64,000 bases of DNA from JANXQG01 sp963775975. GTDB lineage: Bacteria > Planctomycetota > Planctomycetia > Pirellulales > Thermoguttaceae. Position numbers and translations under genes: made by a program. Under the pieces are notes generated by a model. It made no database searches and was not told the DNA's origin. It saw nothing but the letters and a program-made list of their open reading frames with translations. The stretch is taken from the NCBI GenBank assembly GCA_963775975.1, contig CAVZKX010000001.1, positions 930,001 through 994,000 of the forward strand. The letters are read 5' to 3'. Shown here in pieces: positions 28,373 to 37,146 of the stretch. Each line of letters begins with the position of its first letter. Positions within the stretch are counted from its first letter, which is position 1.

Positions 28373-30015
28373 TTAAGAGCCTTGCTGACTCACGGTTCTG
28401 GCCATATCCTGCTCAATCTGCCAGCGCTTGCGTCTGAGCAGAACGGTGCCGCTGGGGCGGAGTCCGGTGGCCCGGACATATTCTAAACGCAGAGCGTAGT
28501 TATCGTCGGATAACGTCATGAAGATGGGATTCTTGACCAGGAATGCGAAAAGCGGACGCAGGGGCTGCCCCGGCGGCGCATCCTCCTGGCCAGGAAACGT
28601 CACGAGCCCCCGGCGGTGCATTTCTATGATGCTTCCGATATGACGAATGATCGTGGCCGGAAGCATCGTGAACAACGAAGGCTTACGCAGCGCCGCAGAC
28701 AAGTAGCCTCTCAGCGTCAATCCGTCGTCCCGGAAACGCCGGACCACGCCCTCAATGTTCGCCTGAATGGTTGCCGGGGATTGGGTGAAGAGTTGCGGCT
28801 TCTCTAGCGACGCGACAAGTAGTCAGCAAGCGTCACGCCGTGCCGGGCGAAGTGTTTGACGACGGCCTCGACGTTGCCCTGGATGGTTGCGGGCAATTGC
28901 ACGAACAGTCTGGGCGTTTCGACCGCAGCCTGCACATACTCCGTAAGCCCGATCCCATGTCTTTCAAAGTGACGGACCACCGTCTCCACTTTGACGATGA
29001 TCGTTGCCGGCGACTGGTAGAAAAGCGAGGGAAGCCGGACGGCAGCGCAGAGATACTGCTGGCACGAGAGGCCGTGTGAGCGGAAGTGAGCGACCACGCT
29101 TTCGATGTTCGCCTGGATAGTCGCCGGCGACTGGGAGAAAAGCTGAGGCTGACGCAACGCTACCGATACGTAGTCCGCCACCGTCAATCCGTCCTCTCGG
29201 AAAAGCCGGACCACGCCCTCAATGTTGGACTGGATGGTAGCAGGCGACTGGTAAAAGAGCGATGGTTGCTTGACTGCGGCAGTTACGTAGCCAGGGACCG
29301 TCAGACCGTCTGCGGCGAAGTACTTGACCACTTCTTCGACCTTCGCCGCCACTGTGGCCGAAGCCATCGTGAACAACGAAGGCTTACGCAGCGCCACAGA
29401 CATGTAGCCCCTCAGCGTCAATCCGTCGTCCCGGAAACGCCGGACCACGCCGTCGATGTTCGCCTGGATGGTCGCCGGCGACTGGGTGAAAAGCTGCGGC
29501 GCGCTGACCGCGGCGCGCACGTAGCCGGCAAGAGTCAACCCGTGGGCCTGGAAGTACCGGGCCACGCCCTCGATATTAGCCTGGATGGTCGCAGGTGACT
29601 GGTAGAAGAGCGAAGGTTGTTTGACTGCGGCGGCAAGGTACTCCGCTCGGACGAGCCCCGCAGCCGCAAAATGGGATACAACAGCCTCGATATGACCGAC
29701 TACTGTGGACGGTGCCATTGTGAAAAGCAGCGGTCGTTTGCAAGCGGCGGCGAGATACAAGGCAACGGTCAACCCGTCACCGCGATAGTATTCGGCTACA
29801 GCACCGATCTTTCCGCGAAAGTCGAACAACGACGAGTCGGCGCGGAGTGCCCTGTCTTGCTGGAGGATAAGGCTGGAATCAAGCACCCTGCTCGCGAGGT
29901 CAGCGACATCGGCATCACCAAGGGGCAATTCCCGCAGGGCATTCTCCAGCCGCGCCAGCATACGCACGCGAAGCGAAGAGGGATTGTCCGGCGCAGAAGT
30001 CATTTGGGCTGACAT
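28373..30015 (-). pseudogene. mTERF/TALE-like protein with ten 39-residue repeats, one frameshift
   Basis: After an 80-residue N-terminal part come ten units of exactly 39 residues. The pattern is L-T-x3-Y-x2-A-A, then P-x-L-F, then P-A-T-I-x3-I-x2-V-V-x2-F-x3-G. Each unit should form two helices and a turn, as in mTERF repeats (Px2L motif, helical nucleic-acid-binding solenoid). Variation concentrates at unit positions 3-5, 11-13 and 18-20. The frame breaks in unit 9 near 28806 (one base missing) and resumes as ASLEKPQLF to the end at 28373, with a basic C-terminal tail (RRKRWQIEQ). Total about 547 residues. Likely DNA or RNA binder; target unknown. Confidence 0.75.
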
Positions 30016-30129
30016 TTAACTTTTAGTAGCTTGAGACCATCGACGAATCATCATCTCCTTTGTGTTAATCTTGAAAAAACGATTACGCAATCGTCATTAT
30101 GCTACGTCATTAGTCGAAAGTTGCCCGCG

Positions 30130-30227
30130 TTACCGCACGAACTCTGGGGCGTTTGCTTTAAGCCATTCTGTCAATTGCTCCTGCGACTCGAATTCGGCAA
30201 GCTCGATGCGGTCGATGGTCGGTCCCC
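30130..30227 (-). pseudogene. C-terminal relic of a second copy of the 32622 protein
   Basis: Minus-strand frame with PTIDRIELAEFESQEQL, ending APEFVR and a stop at 30130-30132. It closely matches the C terminus of the gene at 32622 (PTIDGIEIAEFESQEQL...APAFVR). Upstream similarity ends at GGTCCC, where a copy of helicase sequence begins. Confidence 0.7.
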
Positions 30228-30372
30228 TCCCAAAGCCAACCGAATCCGCCAGGACCAGACCATTGCCGAGTCGCAGTTACGCGACTATCAGGCCCGCTTG
30301 GGTGCGCCCTTCCACCATGACGGTTATCATTCCGAATTGACTGTGCTTCGCGACCAACTCAAAGCTGGCCTT
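30220..30372 (+). repeat. Duplicated helicase 3' segment
   Basis: About 150 bases nearly identical to 27840-27990 in the methylase-helicase gene (coding ESQLRDYQARLGAPF and SELTVLRDQLKAG), in the same orientation. It is a stray copy 2.4 kb downstream that now also forms the 3' end of the PEP-CTERM gene on the other strand. Confidence 0.85.
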
Positions 30373-31152
30373 TTTCCAGACATAGGCCAGCAGGCTGATT
30401 GCCCCAACGCCGAGAAGGGCAAACGTGGATGGTTCGGGAACGGACGTAGTGAATTGCAGATTACCGAAGGTTTGGTTCAAAGGGTTGTTCAAAGCGTTAT
30501 TTGAGCTAGCAGTCAAGCCGACATACGCGGTGGACCCGCCTACGATCGTCGGGATAGGAGCCGAAAGAAGGAAAGTGTTGCTATAGGACGCCGAAGTCTT
30601 CAAATCCAGAAGGGATTCTTGGAGAAGCAAGCCACCCGTGTAGGTAAGTGTCATGTCGATGGGGTCGCCGGAGAGGAGATTAACCGGACTTGTAGGCGGA
30701 GAGCCACCACTAAAGTTGCCGTCGGTGTAATAACCGCTCTTATTTGGGTCTGTGTCTTCAAGGGTAACTCCGATGCTGTTGCCAATTCCGCTGTAACCGA
30801 ATGCGCCGCCATTGCTTTCGTTCCCCAGGGCACTTGTGCCGGACGCGCTGTTTTGAAGAACGAAGCAGGCACCCGAGTAATTGCCGACCTGACCGTTCGC
30901 GCTATACGTAAATGTCGCGGTGAAGTTTGAGATATTCTGCGGGGTGTCGCAAAAAATGCTTCGGAGTTCATCCCCACCGCTCGTCAATTGAATTGATCCG
31001 CCCGAAACGGTTGGAGCCGAGCCGCCGTTACTGTTGACGTTGAAGCCGGAGAAGTTTCCGAAACCATTGATGTCAGCATGGGCGACGGAAGGGGCAAGAA
31101 CCCCCGCGGGCATCGCCAGAACAGCGGCAAGAAGCAAGTGTTGGAATCTCAT
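30277..31152 (-). CDS. PEP-CTERM exported protein with chimeric C-terminal tail
   Basis: 291 residues from ATG 31152 (GGAGA upstream). A signal peptide (MRFQHLLLAAVLAMPAGVLA) is followed by a beta-rich Gly/Ser/Asn domain (GGSIQLTSGGDELRS, then SYTSNTF-like strands). Near the end is a PEP-CTERM anchor: VPEPSTFALLGVGAISLLAY then VWKK. This normally ends the protein after the basic residues and directs sorting by an exosortase. Here another 28 residues follow, encoded by the antisense strand of the duplicated helicase segment, so the original stop has been lost. The tail could disturb sorting. LuxR gene upstream on the same strand. Confidence 0.78.
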   Translation of the reverse strand: MRFQHLLLAAVLAMPAGVLAPSVAHADINGFGNFSGFNVNSNGGSAPTVSGGSIQLTSGGDELRSIFCDTPQNISNFTATFTYSANGQVGNYSGACFVLQNSASGTSALGNESNGGAFGYSGIGNSIGVTLEDTDPNKSGYYTDGNFSGGSPPTSPVNLLSGDPIDMTLTYTGGLLLQESLLDLKTSASYSNTFLLSAPIPTIVGGSTAYVGLTASSNNALNNPLNQTFGNLQFTTSVPEPSTFALLGVGAISLLAYVWKKASFELVAKHSQFGMITVMVEGRTQAGLIVA

Positions 31153-31320
31153 TTGTTCTTTCTCCAATCGCCCGCAAACGGTGGATGATTTCGGAACCGG
31201 GCACCGTGCGAGCAAACGTGCCGTCCGAGTTCCAATACATCAAGAGTAGGCACAAGCTGCAAAAAGCGAAAGCCATTTGTATTGATGACATCGGCCACGG
31301 TGTCATCACTCCTGATGACA

Positions 31321-31620
31321 TCAAGGTACATGTCTTACCTGGTGCGAAACGTCCAGCACACGCATCGCCAGTTCCATACGGCCACGCGAATTCGTCCGCC
31401 TGAAAATGCGTTGCAGATAGGTCCGAATCGTCGGCTCGCCGATCTCCATTGCAGTGGCAATCTGCCGATCGCCCATGCCGCGCAGGACCAGCTCGACAAT
31501 CCTTGCCTGTTGCGGAGAAAGTTGCATGGCCTCGACGATAGCCTGCCAGTGGTCTTCATTCAATGGCAGTGGCGGGAAGGCTTCGAGACAATCGGCAACG
31601 ATTTTTGTCGAACGAGTCAT
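31321..31620 (-). CDS. LuxR-type HTH regulator
   Basis: 99 residues from ATG 31620 (a longer reading from 31725 crosses a leader terminator). The C-terminal LuxR/FixJ DNA-binding domain is clear: LSPQQARIVELVLRGMGDRQIATAMEIGEPTIRTYLQRIFRRTNSRGRMEL in segments. No receiver or ligand domain is present, so it is a stand-alone regulator. It precedes the PEP-CTERM gene on the same strand after 168 bases. Its expression may be controlled by the structured leader at 31634-31786. Confidence 0.75.
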   Translation of the reverse strand: MTRSTKIVADCLEAFPPLPLNEDHWQAIVEAMQLSPQQARIVELVLRGMGDRQIATAMEIGEPTIRTYLQRIFRRTNSRGRMELAMRVLDVSHQVRHVP

Positions 31621-31633
31621 GGCAGCGGCCCCG

Positions 31634-31806
31634 AAAAAAAGAGGGCGTCGACCGACCGCTCCAGCAACCCCAACCACGGGGTACAGTAGAACAGCACAGC
31701 CGACGCCCCTTGCGGGGCGGGCCAAGTGCTGCTTCTACTGTGCAGGAGCCTTTCGGCTCCAGGTGGTTGTTTTGCTGGAAGCAGTAACCTGACGCTCTCT
31801 TGCGTC
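31634..31806 (-). promoter_or_regulatory. Structured leader of the LuxR gene with a possible terminator/antiterminator pair
   Basis: On the minus strand, TATAAT lies at 31850-31855 (plus coordinates), giving a leader of about 220 nt. In RNA order it holds: hairpin GACGC/GCGTC (31791-31806); a stem CTGCTTC/GAAGCAG (31729-31735 with 31778-31784) enclosing GGAGCC-TTTC-GGCTCC (31745-31760); hairpin CGCCCC-TTGC-GGGGCG (31704-31719); and a terminator-like stem GGGCGTCG/CGACGCCC (31643-31650 with 31701-31708) followed by seven U, 14 nt before the ATG. The CGCCCC hairpin and the terminator share 31704-31708, so they exclude each other. Confidence 0.5.
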
Positions 31807-31863
31807 AATTTCAAATTGTCGCCAACGCCGGTTCGACGTTGACCTCGGTATTATAGACGTTTT

Positions 31864-31992
31864 AATGCCCGACCGGAAGGATCGGTCGCGAGGCAGAATC
31901 TGTCAGAAGGGCTACCCTGCCGGATTGATTTCGGGTGACAAAGACCAGCAGAAATCGTACAATAGCGAGCGAAACTACCGGAGGCGTGAACC
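31864..31992. other. Upstream region of the ParE-type module
   Basis: Short gene-free stretch with the hairpin CGACCG-N7-CGGTCG at 31870-31888. It should hold the promoter and operator of the toxin-antitoxin pair that follows. Confidence 0.35.
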
Positions 31993-32250
31993 ATGCACCA
32001 CATTCAACTGAACGACGATCTCTATCAAGAGGCCGAGCGCCGCGCGTCGGCTGCGGGATTCGTAAGCGTTGACGATTACGTTGCCGATGTTTTGCAGCAC
32101 GACCTTCTTGAAGACACCGAAAACCTCGATTCTCTCTTTACGCCGGAACGGCTCGCCCACATTGATCGGGCCGTTACTCAAATCGACGCCGGCCAGGGCA
32201 TCCCGGCAGAGCAAGTGCGCAACTATTTTCGGCGGAAGCCTGGTGCATGA
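31993..32250 (+). CDS. ParD-like antitoxin
   Basis: 85 residues. An N-terminal ribbon-helix-helix-like segment (HHIQLNDDLYQEAERRASAA, GFVSVDDYVADVLQHDL) is followed by an acidic, charged tail, as in antitoxins that repress their own operon and cover the toxin. It overlaps the ParE-type gene by 4 bases (ATGA), the usual layout. ATG at 31993 after GGAGG. Confidence 0.72.
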   Translation: MHHIQLNDDLYQEAERRASAAGFVSVDDYVADVLQHDLLEDTENLDSLFTPERLAHIDRAVTQIDAGQGIPAEQVRNYFRRKPGA

Positions 32251-32594
32251 GCGAGGAGCGTAGGCCGGCATTACCGGTTGAGTATGCCCCTATTGCCTTT
32301 CAAGACCTTCAAGTAGTCCGGGACCGGAACGAGAAGACCTACGGCTGCGATCACGCGGAGCGCTACGTCAATTTTCTCCGGCAGCATATCGACGCATTGG
32401 GCGAAAGCTACTTCCAGGGGAGGGTCGTCGAATCCCGCCCCAAGCTGCGCTATATCCGGATCAGCCGGAGAAGTCGCGGGCATGGCCATGTAGCCGTCTA
32501 TCGTGTTGACGCGAACAAAGTTGCTGTCTTACACATCTTCCATACCGCCCAGGACTGGCAGACCAATCTTGCGGAGGAGAATCCGAGCCGGTAG
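32247..32594 (+). CDS. ParE/RelE-family toxin
   Basis: 115 residues. The pattern VEYAPIAFQDLQVVRDR, HAERYVNFLRQHIDAL, then LRYIRISRRSRGHGHVAVYRVD and VAVLHIFHTAQDW is the ParE/RelE superfamily fold, with the C-terminal strand HIFHTAQDW typical of ParE. ParE toxins inhibit gyrase, RelE toxins cleave mRNA; which applies cannot be read here. It helps keep the element in the cell. Confidence 0.75.
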   Translation: MSEERRPALPVEYAPIAFQDLQVVRDRNEKTYGCDHAERYVNFLRQHIDALGESYFQGRVVESRPKLRYIRISRRSRGHGHVAVYRVDANKVAVLHIFHTAQDWQTNLAEENPSR

Positions 32595-32621
32595 GGGGCC
32601 AAGTTCCTTCATCCAAAACTA

Positions 32622-33138
32622 TCATCTTACGAACGCCGGTGCGTTCATTTTCAGCCATTCCGTCAACTGCTCTTGCGATTCAAATTCGGCAATCTCAATG
32701 CCGTCGATGGTCGGTCCCCCCTCGCCTACCGTCCGCAACTCCTCCTCGTCCATCTCCCGTACCCACGTCACTCGGTGCCGTTGCAGCCCGCGGTCGGTGA
32801 GGTTCATTCCACCCTGGTTGACCGGTGCGTCGAGATTGCTGCCGCGAATTAGTACCAATGTCACCACGTCGGCGGTGAATTTCGAGCAGCAGTCCGGCCG
32901 ACGGGTTATATCGCCACGACCCGAGCAGGCTGTAGGGGAACCACTCGCGGTCGCCGTTGCGGAGCCGCATTTCCAACGCCAGGCCCCGCTCGTGGACGCC
33001 CCGCAGGAAGCCGAACGCCAGGCAGGATTCCTCATCTTCGTCCTGCTTCACTTCCGGCTGCGACCGCAGCCAACCCGTCCGATTCCCTGCCTGCGGGTCC
33101 TTGCGGGCCGCATTGAGCGTTTCGACTCTATCGAACAT
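32622..33138 (-). pseudogene. Conserved plasmid protein of unknown function, one frameshift
   Basis: Starts at ATG 33138 (MFDRVETLNAARKDPQAG) and overlaps the relaxase 3' end by 11 bases. The first frame holds to GLLLEI near 32885; one extra base there moves the rest (FTADVVTLVLIRGSNLD, LTDRGLQRHRVTWVREMDEE, FESQEQLTEWLKMNAP) into another frame, ending at 32622. Total about 172 residues. A beta-rich body is followed by a helical tail. Not recognised. A partial second copy lies at 30130. Co-transcription with the relaxase suggests a transfer-linked role. Confidence 0.65.
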
Positions 33139-35827
33139 TGTCTCTCTCCTTCTGCCATTGTGATGTTAACTGACGATCCGGCGCCGGCCGCTCATGCGCT
33201 TGCGCGAACGAGGCGAGTTGTCGCACGAACGAAAGATGCTTTTTTAGTCGGGCACGAAGCGGCAGCCTCTTATACCGCTTTTGCGCGAACTCCGTTGCCG
33301 ACAACGGCTCGTCGGCCCGCTTGACGGCCCTCAGCAACTCGTGCTTATCGTCAGTGAAGACCAACGCCTGCTCCTTCCCACGTGATACCGAGACATAAAA
33401 CTGCCGACGGTTGGATGCGGGGAGAGACAGGCTCGACTGACCAACGAATACCTTGTCCACCGTTTTTCCCTGCGCCGCATGAGAAGTTACGGCATAGCCC
33501 AGTGCGACATGGCCGAAGTCCCGGTCAATGATCCAGCCTTGATCCACGACAATATCACCACGCTTCGTAAATCCCCTGACATTGAATAGGGCGCCGTTAT
33601 TGAGTCGGTGTTCGCCGTCTCTTGTCTTGCCGCCCGCCGTGATCCGCAGGCGATCGCCAATTGCCAAGGCAATCGTCGCCGGCCGATAGAGCTCGAATCG
33701 AGTTGCGAATTTCACCGGGGGAGTCTCTCCTTCGCCAATAACCAGCCGGGAGCCGTTCTTATGGCCCGGTGCGTTCTGGTGGAACTGGACCAAATCGCCC
33801 GGTTCGTAGTTTGTCGCGTCAGTTTTTTCCGCATCGGTCAGGTGGGCCGGCTGCCATGTTGCGAACGTCCGCTCATCCCGCAGTACTTCTTGCTCCATGA
33901 GTCCCTCTCGTATGGCAGACGTGATCCGAGCGGCTTCCGCGTGCGTCGGGGTTACAACCAGTGCCGTCTTCTTTTCGCCGTTACCTTTATTCTCCTCGAT
34001 TGCTGCCAGATACGCCGCTGCCAACGCCTGATAACGTTCGCCGTCCGGGACCGTCCTTATCCAGCCAAGCTTGTCGAGTTCGGCAAAACCATCGCTCGTC
34101 CTGCCCTCACTGAGTAATTGCGATGCCTTCCGGTAATCGCCTGACTGCCGCAGAATCTCGGCTACTTCGGCCACCGGAAGTCCAGCCTTCTCTTCCAAAA
34201 GCTTCAACGGTTCACCGGCCGCGACACTGCGATGTTGCTTACGGTCGCCGACAAGCACGATCCTCGCCTCTATGCTGTCGGCCACCTCGAATACGCGTAG
34301 CATGTCCTGTGTGCCGAGCAAACTCGCCTCATCGACTAGCACCACGCCGCCACGGGCCGATTGCTGCATCTTCTCATCGACGAGGAAGCGCGCCACCGTA
34401 TCGGCACCTGAGAACTTCGCTTCCTGACGCAGCACGCCCCTGCTCGCTTCCGCCGTGGGCGCCAGCGCCACCACCGGACGGCCGGCTTCAGCCAGTGCTT
34501 CGCCCAATTCCTGCTCCAAGGTAGTCTTGCCCGTTCCGGCCACTCCGCGAATGATGGCTACCCGGTCCCGCGACCCAAGGACATGCCGTACCGCCGCCCG
34601 CTGTCCTTCGTTAAGCCAATCCCGCGTGAACGGCCGTTTGGGATTTCCCAGCGGCCGATAGCGGCCCCGGCCCTTGCTGGCAAATGCGATCAAGCGAGAC
34701 TCCTCGCCAAGTGCGTCTTTCGTTGTCACCATCCGCCGCCCGGCATATTCGCCGCGAATCAAAGGCCGTGCCGACAATTCGCGGTCAACGGCGTCAACGG
34801 TTACCGAGCCAATTCCCCGCTTCAACGCTTCCGTCAATACCTTCCGTTCCGGAACCACGGACTCGCGAGCGAAGCTATGCGACAAGGCATAATCGACTGC
34901 CGCCCCCTCCCCCCGCTTCCGCCGCCAAACAAAAGGCATCTCGCGCTTTTGCACATTAGCCAACGCGCGACGCTCCTTGTCAGTTAGTTGACTATCCCAT
35001 TTCTCACGCAACTGGTTCCAGCTTAAAAGGTGATTCTTACTATTCCGCGTTTTTGCTCCCAGTTCCGCCTTCCGTTTGGGGTCGGTGATACCGCGCTTTG
35101 CCGCCTCCTTTTCAATCAGGTCCGTTCGCCGCGAGAAACGAGTCAGTGTTGCTGCCGGAATCCCCGTGATTTCAAAGTCATCCCGCTTTCGGTCAATCCC
35201 GAATCCGAGATCCTGTAGCTTCTCCGCCAGCCGCACCCGGAAGCCCGCTTGGAAATGCGGCGCATCGGCTTTCAGGCCGCGGAACTGTCCTGCTTTCCAC
35301 CGCCGCTCCTGGTCGTCCCACGTTGAATTCAGACAAAACACGTGAGCATGTAAATGCGGGTCCGGCACGCCATCCACAGGCCGTGACGTGGTGTGGATAA
35401 ACTCGGCCCACACCATGTTGCCCGTGACCCGATCCTCGTCCCGGCCGTTGCGACGAACCCGCGTTTTCATCTCTGGCTCCATATCGCACATGGTCTCATT
35501 CACGGCAGACCGGAAGGCGTCGAGGATTTCCTTATCGCCCGTCATCGCGTAAAGCAGCGACACGGACTTCGGCACCGAGAAGGTAAAGTCGTAGCCGACG
35601 GTGCGATCCGAGCGAGTGCGAACCGTAAGCGGCTTGCCGGTTTGCGGGTCAAGGTTGTCGCACAGCCGCTGAAAGGAGAGCTTGTCCACGACGCCTTCCA
35701 ACCCCAGCAGGCGCACGGCCTTCCCTCCCCAGGAGCCTATGATCTCCTGGCCTTCGTTATAGTAGTCGGCCGCCGAGTAATACCGTTGTGCCCCGGCTGA
35801 ACTGTCTTGCTGACTGATGCGGAGCAT
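33128..35827 (-). CDS. MobF-family relaxase-helicase (TrwC/TraI-like)
   Basis: 899 residues from ATG 35827. The N-terminal relaxase has tyrosines in AQRYYSAADYYNEGQ and the metal-binding three-His motif PDPHLHAHVF near 155. The C-terminal superfamily 1 helicase has P-loop RGVAGTGKTTLEQE near 440, Walker B VVLVDEASLLGT, and the late motif VTSHAAQGKTVDKVFVG. MobF relaxases nick oriT, stay attached to the strand and unwind it for transfer. The frame is intact, unlike many neighbours. It diverges from a region with a long hairpin (36068-36121) that may be oriT. An earlier start at 35875 is possible. Confidence 0.9.
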   Translation of the reverse strand: MLRISQQDSSAGAQRYYSAADYYNEGQEIIGSWGGKAVRLLGLEGVVDKLSFQRLCDNLDPQTGKPLTVRTRSDRTVGYDFTFSVPKSVSLLYAMTGDKEILDAFRSAVNETMCDMEPEMKTRVRRNGRDEDRVTGNMVWAEFIHTTSRPVDGVPDPHLHAHVFCLNSTWDDQERRWKAGQFRGLKADAPHFQAGFRVRLAEKLQDLGFGIDRKRDDFEITGIPAATLTRFSRRTDLIEKEAAKRGITDPKRKAELGAKTRNSKNHLLSWNQLREKWDSQLTDKERRALANVQKREMPFVWRRKRGEGAAVDYALSHSFARESVVPERKVLTEALKRGIGSVTVDAVDRELSARPLIRGEYAGRRMVTTKDALGEESRLIAFASKGRGRYRPLGNPKRPFTRDWLNEGQRAAVRHVLGSRDRVAIIRGVAGTGKTTLEQELGEALAEAGRPVVALAPTAEASRGVLRQEAKFSGADTVARFLVDEKMQQSARGGVVLVDEASLLGTQDMLRVFEVADSIEARIVLVGDRKQHRSVAAGEPLKLLEEKAGLPVAEVAEILRQSGDYRKASQLLSEGRTSDGFAELDKLGWIRTVPDGERYQALAAAYLAAIEENKGNGEKKTALVVTPTHAEAARITSAIREGLMEQEVLRDERTFATWQPAHLTDAEKTDATNYEPGDLVQFHQNAPGHKNGSRLVIGEGETPPVKFATRFELYRPATIALAIGDRLRITAGGKTRDGEHRLNNGALFNVRGFTKRGDIVVDQGWIIDRDFGHVALGYAVTSHAAQGKTVDKVFVGQSSLSLPASNRRQFYVSVSRGKEQALVFTDDKHELLRAVKRADEPLSATEFAQKRYKRLPLRARLKKHLSFVRQLASFAQAHERPAPDRQLTSQWQKERDNVR

Positions 35828-36067
35828 ATTCGATTCTATGGCCGTTCCGGTTGTTGACAAGCGATAGCGAGGCACTTGCTTGCGTCTTGAAGTCTGTGTT
35901 CCCCGCCGAAGAAGGACGTGTCCCTATCAAACTTCATGCCAACGCAATGTCGCTGCCACGCGACCGAAGCCCTCCAGCCGTTCTCCCTCTCCAGCAAAAA
36001 AATCTTTTGCCGGTAGCACTCGCCCTTGATGGACACTTTGTGCCGTGTGACATCCTTGCTCGGCTTT

Positions 36068-36121
36068 CTCTCCCCCGAGGCGCGAAGCTGGTCCAGGTTG
36101 CGAAGCGCCGACGGGGGAGAG
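36068..36121. promoter_or_regulatory. Long inverted repeat, oriT candidate
   Basis: CTCTCCCCCG (36068-36077) pairs perfectly with CGGGGGAGAG (36112-36121), and GGCGC with GCGCC inside, giving a stem of about 15 bp with a small bulge. It lacks a T-run. Its location about 240 bp upstream of a MobF relaxase fits an oriT hairpin. The nick site is not identified. Confidence 0.4.
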
Positions 36122-36182
36122 CCTGTCCTCTCCTGGCATGAACTTCATATTCCTCTCGTGCGCTGCCTTTTCATGGCGTACT

Positions 36183-36222
36183 TACGCCTAATAGGCCGTG
36201 TCCACATGCGGCCAATCGGCCG
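36183..36222. repeat. Two iteron copies in inverted orientation
   Basis: TACGCCTAATAGGCCG (36183-36198) and TGCGGCCAATCGGCCG (36207-36222) are reverse complements of the iteron family at 41502-41769 and keep the same 24-bp spacing. They are 5.3 kb from the main array, so Rep protein could bind both places. Confidence 0.65.
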
Positions 36223-36716
36223 TGCGTTCGTCAGGCAACCGACTGATTTGTCTCGTATGACTTTTCAGGTCGGTTCCTTTCAGGACGGACACGGGAGCCG
36301 CAACAATTCCATTCCCTCACCGATGCGGCGAGCGGCTGATCCGGCGGATGAATCGACCGGATTGCAGCCCATGATGCCGTCATCCGCCCAAGGTGGCCTA
36401 TCGTCCAGAATCTTTCGCCGGGCGGTCCGTGTGGACGTTGCGACGCGGCTCTCCGGCTTGTTTGACAGGCAGGTTGTCGGTATTCCGTCGCGTTCCCCTT
36501 GCTTGCCTTGTTGCCGGGCCGACCCACACGGCCAAGCTGATGGGCACTCTAAAGCCGCCACCGGGCCGGTAAACCTGCCAACACGGTTTCCACCTACGGC
36601 GGAGCCTCCGTGTTTCGGTTGACCGGTGCGCTACGCCCCGGACTTCGGCGGCTTTGGTTACGTGCCATCAGGCCGCGATGGGCGCGACCCGTAAATCAAA
36701 GACAAGGAGAACTAAC

Positions 36717-36929
36717 ATGACTGACACCAACAACCAGACTTCCACACCATCCAAGACACCGACGCACGTTGCGTACCAGGTCCGCGACCGCGAAGGCAAA
36801 AAAGGTTTCTGGACAAGAATCGGCAGTGCCTGGGCGCACGGAGACGGCAAGGGCTTCAACATCCAGGTTGAGGTCATCCCGCTCGACGGACGCATCACGC
36901 TCCGCGTCGTATCGGAGAAGAAAGACTAA
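36717..36929 (+). CDS. Small hypothetical protein
   Basis: 70 residues from ATG 36717 with AAGGAG upstream. The C-terminal half forms a beta pattern: THVAYQVRDREGKKGFWTRI, then FNIQVEVIPLDGRITLRVV. I recognise this as a common short protein of plasmid regions, unknown function. First of a cluster of small plus-strand genes with good ribosome sites. Confidence 0.6.
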   Translation: MTDTNNQTSTPSKTPTHVAYQVRDREGKKGFWTRIGSAWAHGDGKGFNIQVEVIPLDGRITLRVVSEKKD

Positions 36930-36983
36930 CGGAATCAACCGGGCGGGCCAACGTGCCCGCCCATCACCGAAAGGAATCACGCC

Positions 36984-37136
36984 ATGTACCACACCAACCA
37001 TCAGCTAAGCAGCCGCATTTTCCACGTAACCTCGTCCCTGGCCGAGAACGACTCCGTCGATCCCGACTTCGACAGCGGCATAGACGAACTCGAACGCGAG
37101 TTCGCCGAACTCCGCCTCCAGCTTCCCAACGAGTAA
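36984..37136 (+). CDS. Fifty-residue hypothetical protein
   Basis: ATG 36984 follows GAAAGGAATC; the stop is at 37134-37136. Acidic, helical C-terminal half (ELEREFAELRLQLPNE). It is 10 bases before the methyltransferase ATG, in the same orientation, so the two are probably translated together. Confidence 0.5.
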   Translation: MYHTNHQLSSRIFHVTSSLAENDSVDPDFDSGIDELEREFAELRLQLPNE

Positions 37137-37146
37137 GGAGAATGCC

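Larger units (their letters stand above)
35828..36716. other. 890-bp gene-free region upstream of the relaxase
   Basis: No gene is convincing here; the longest frame (36026-36622) has no recognisable protein. The stretch holds the hairpin at 36068-36121 and two inverted iteron copies at 36183-36222. It is a likely place for oriT and relaxase regulation. Confidence 0.55.

Noticed and set aside
28400..29800. Regular 117-bp repeats could be taken for a CRISPR or satellite array
   Set aside because: The repeats are coding, keep a 39-residue frame and have no spacer-repeat structure.
36026..36622. 198-codon frame upstream of the relaxase
   Set aside because: Covers the hairpin and the inverted iterons; protein composition is not gene-like.
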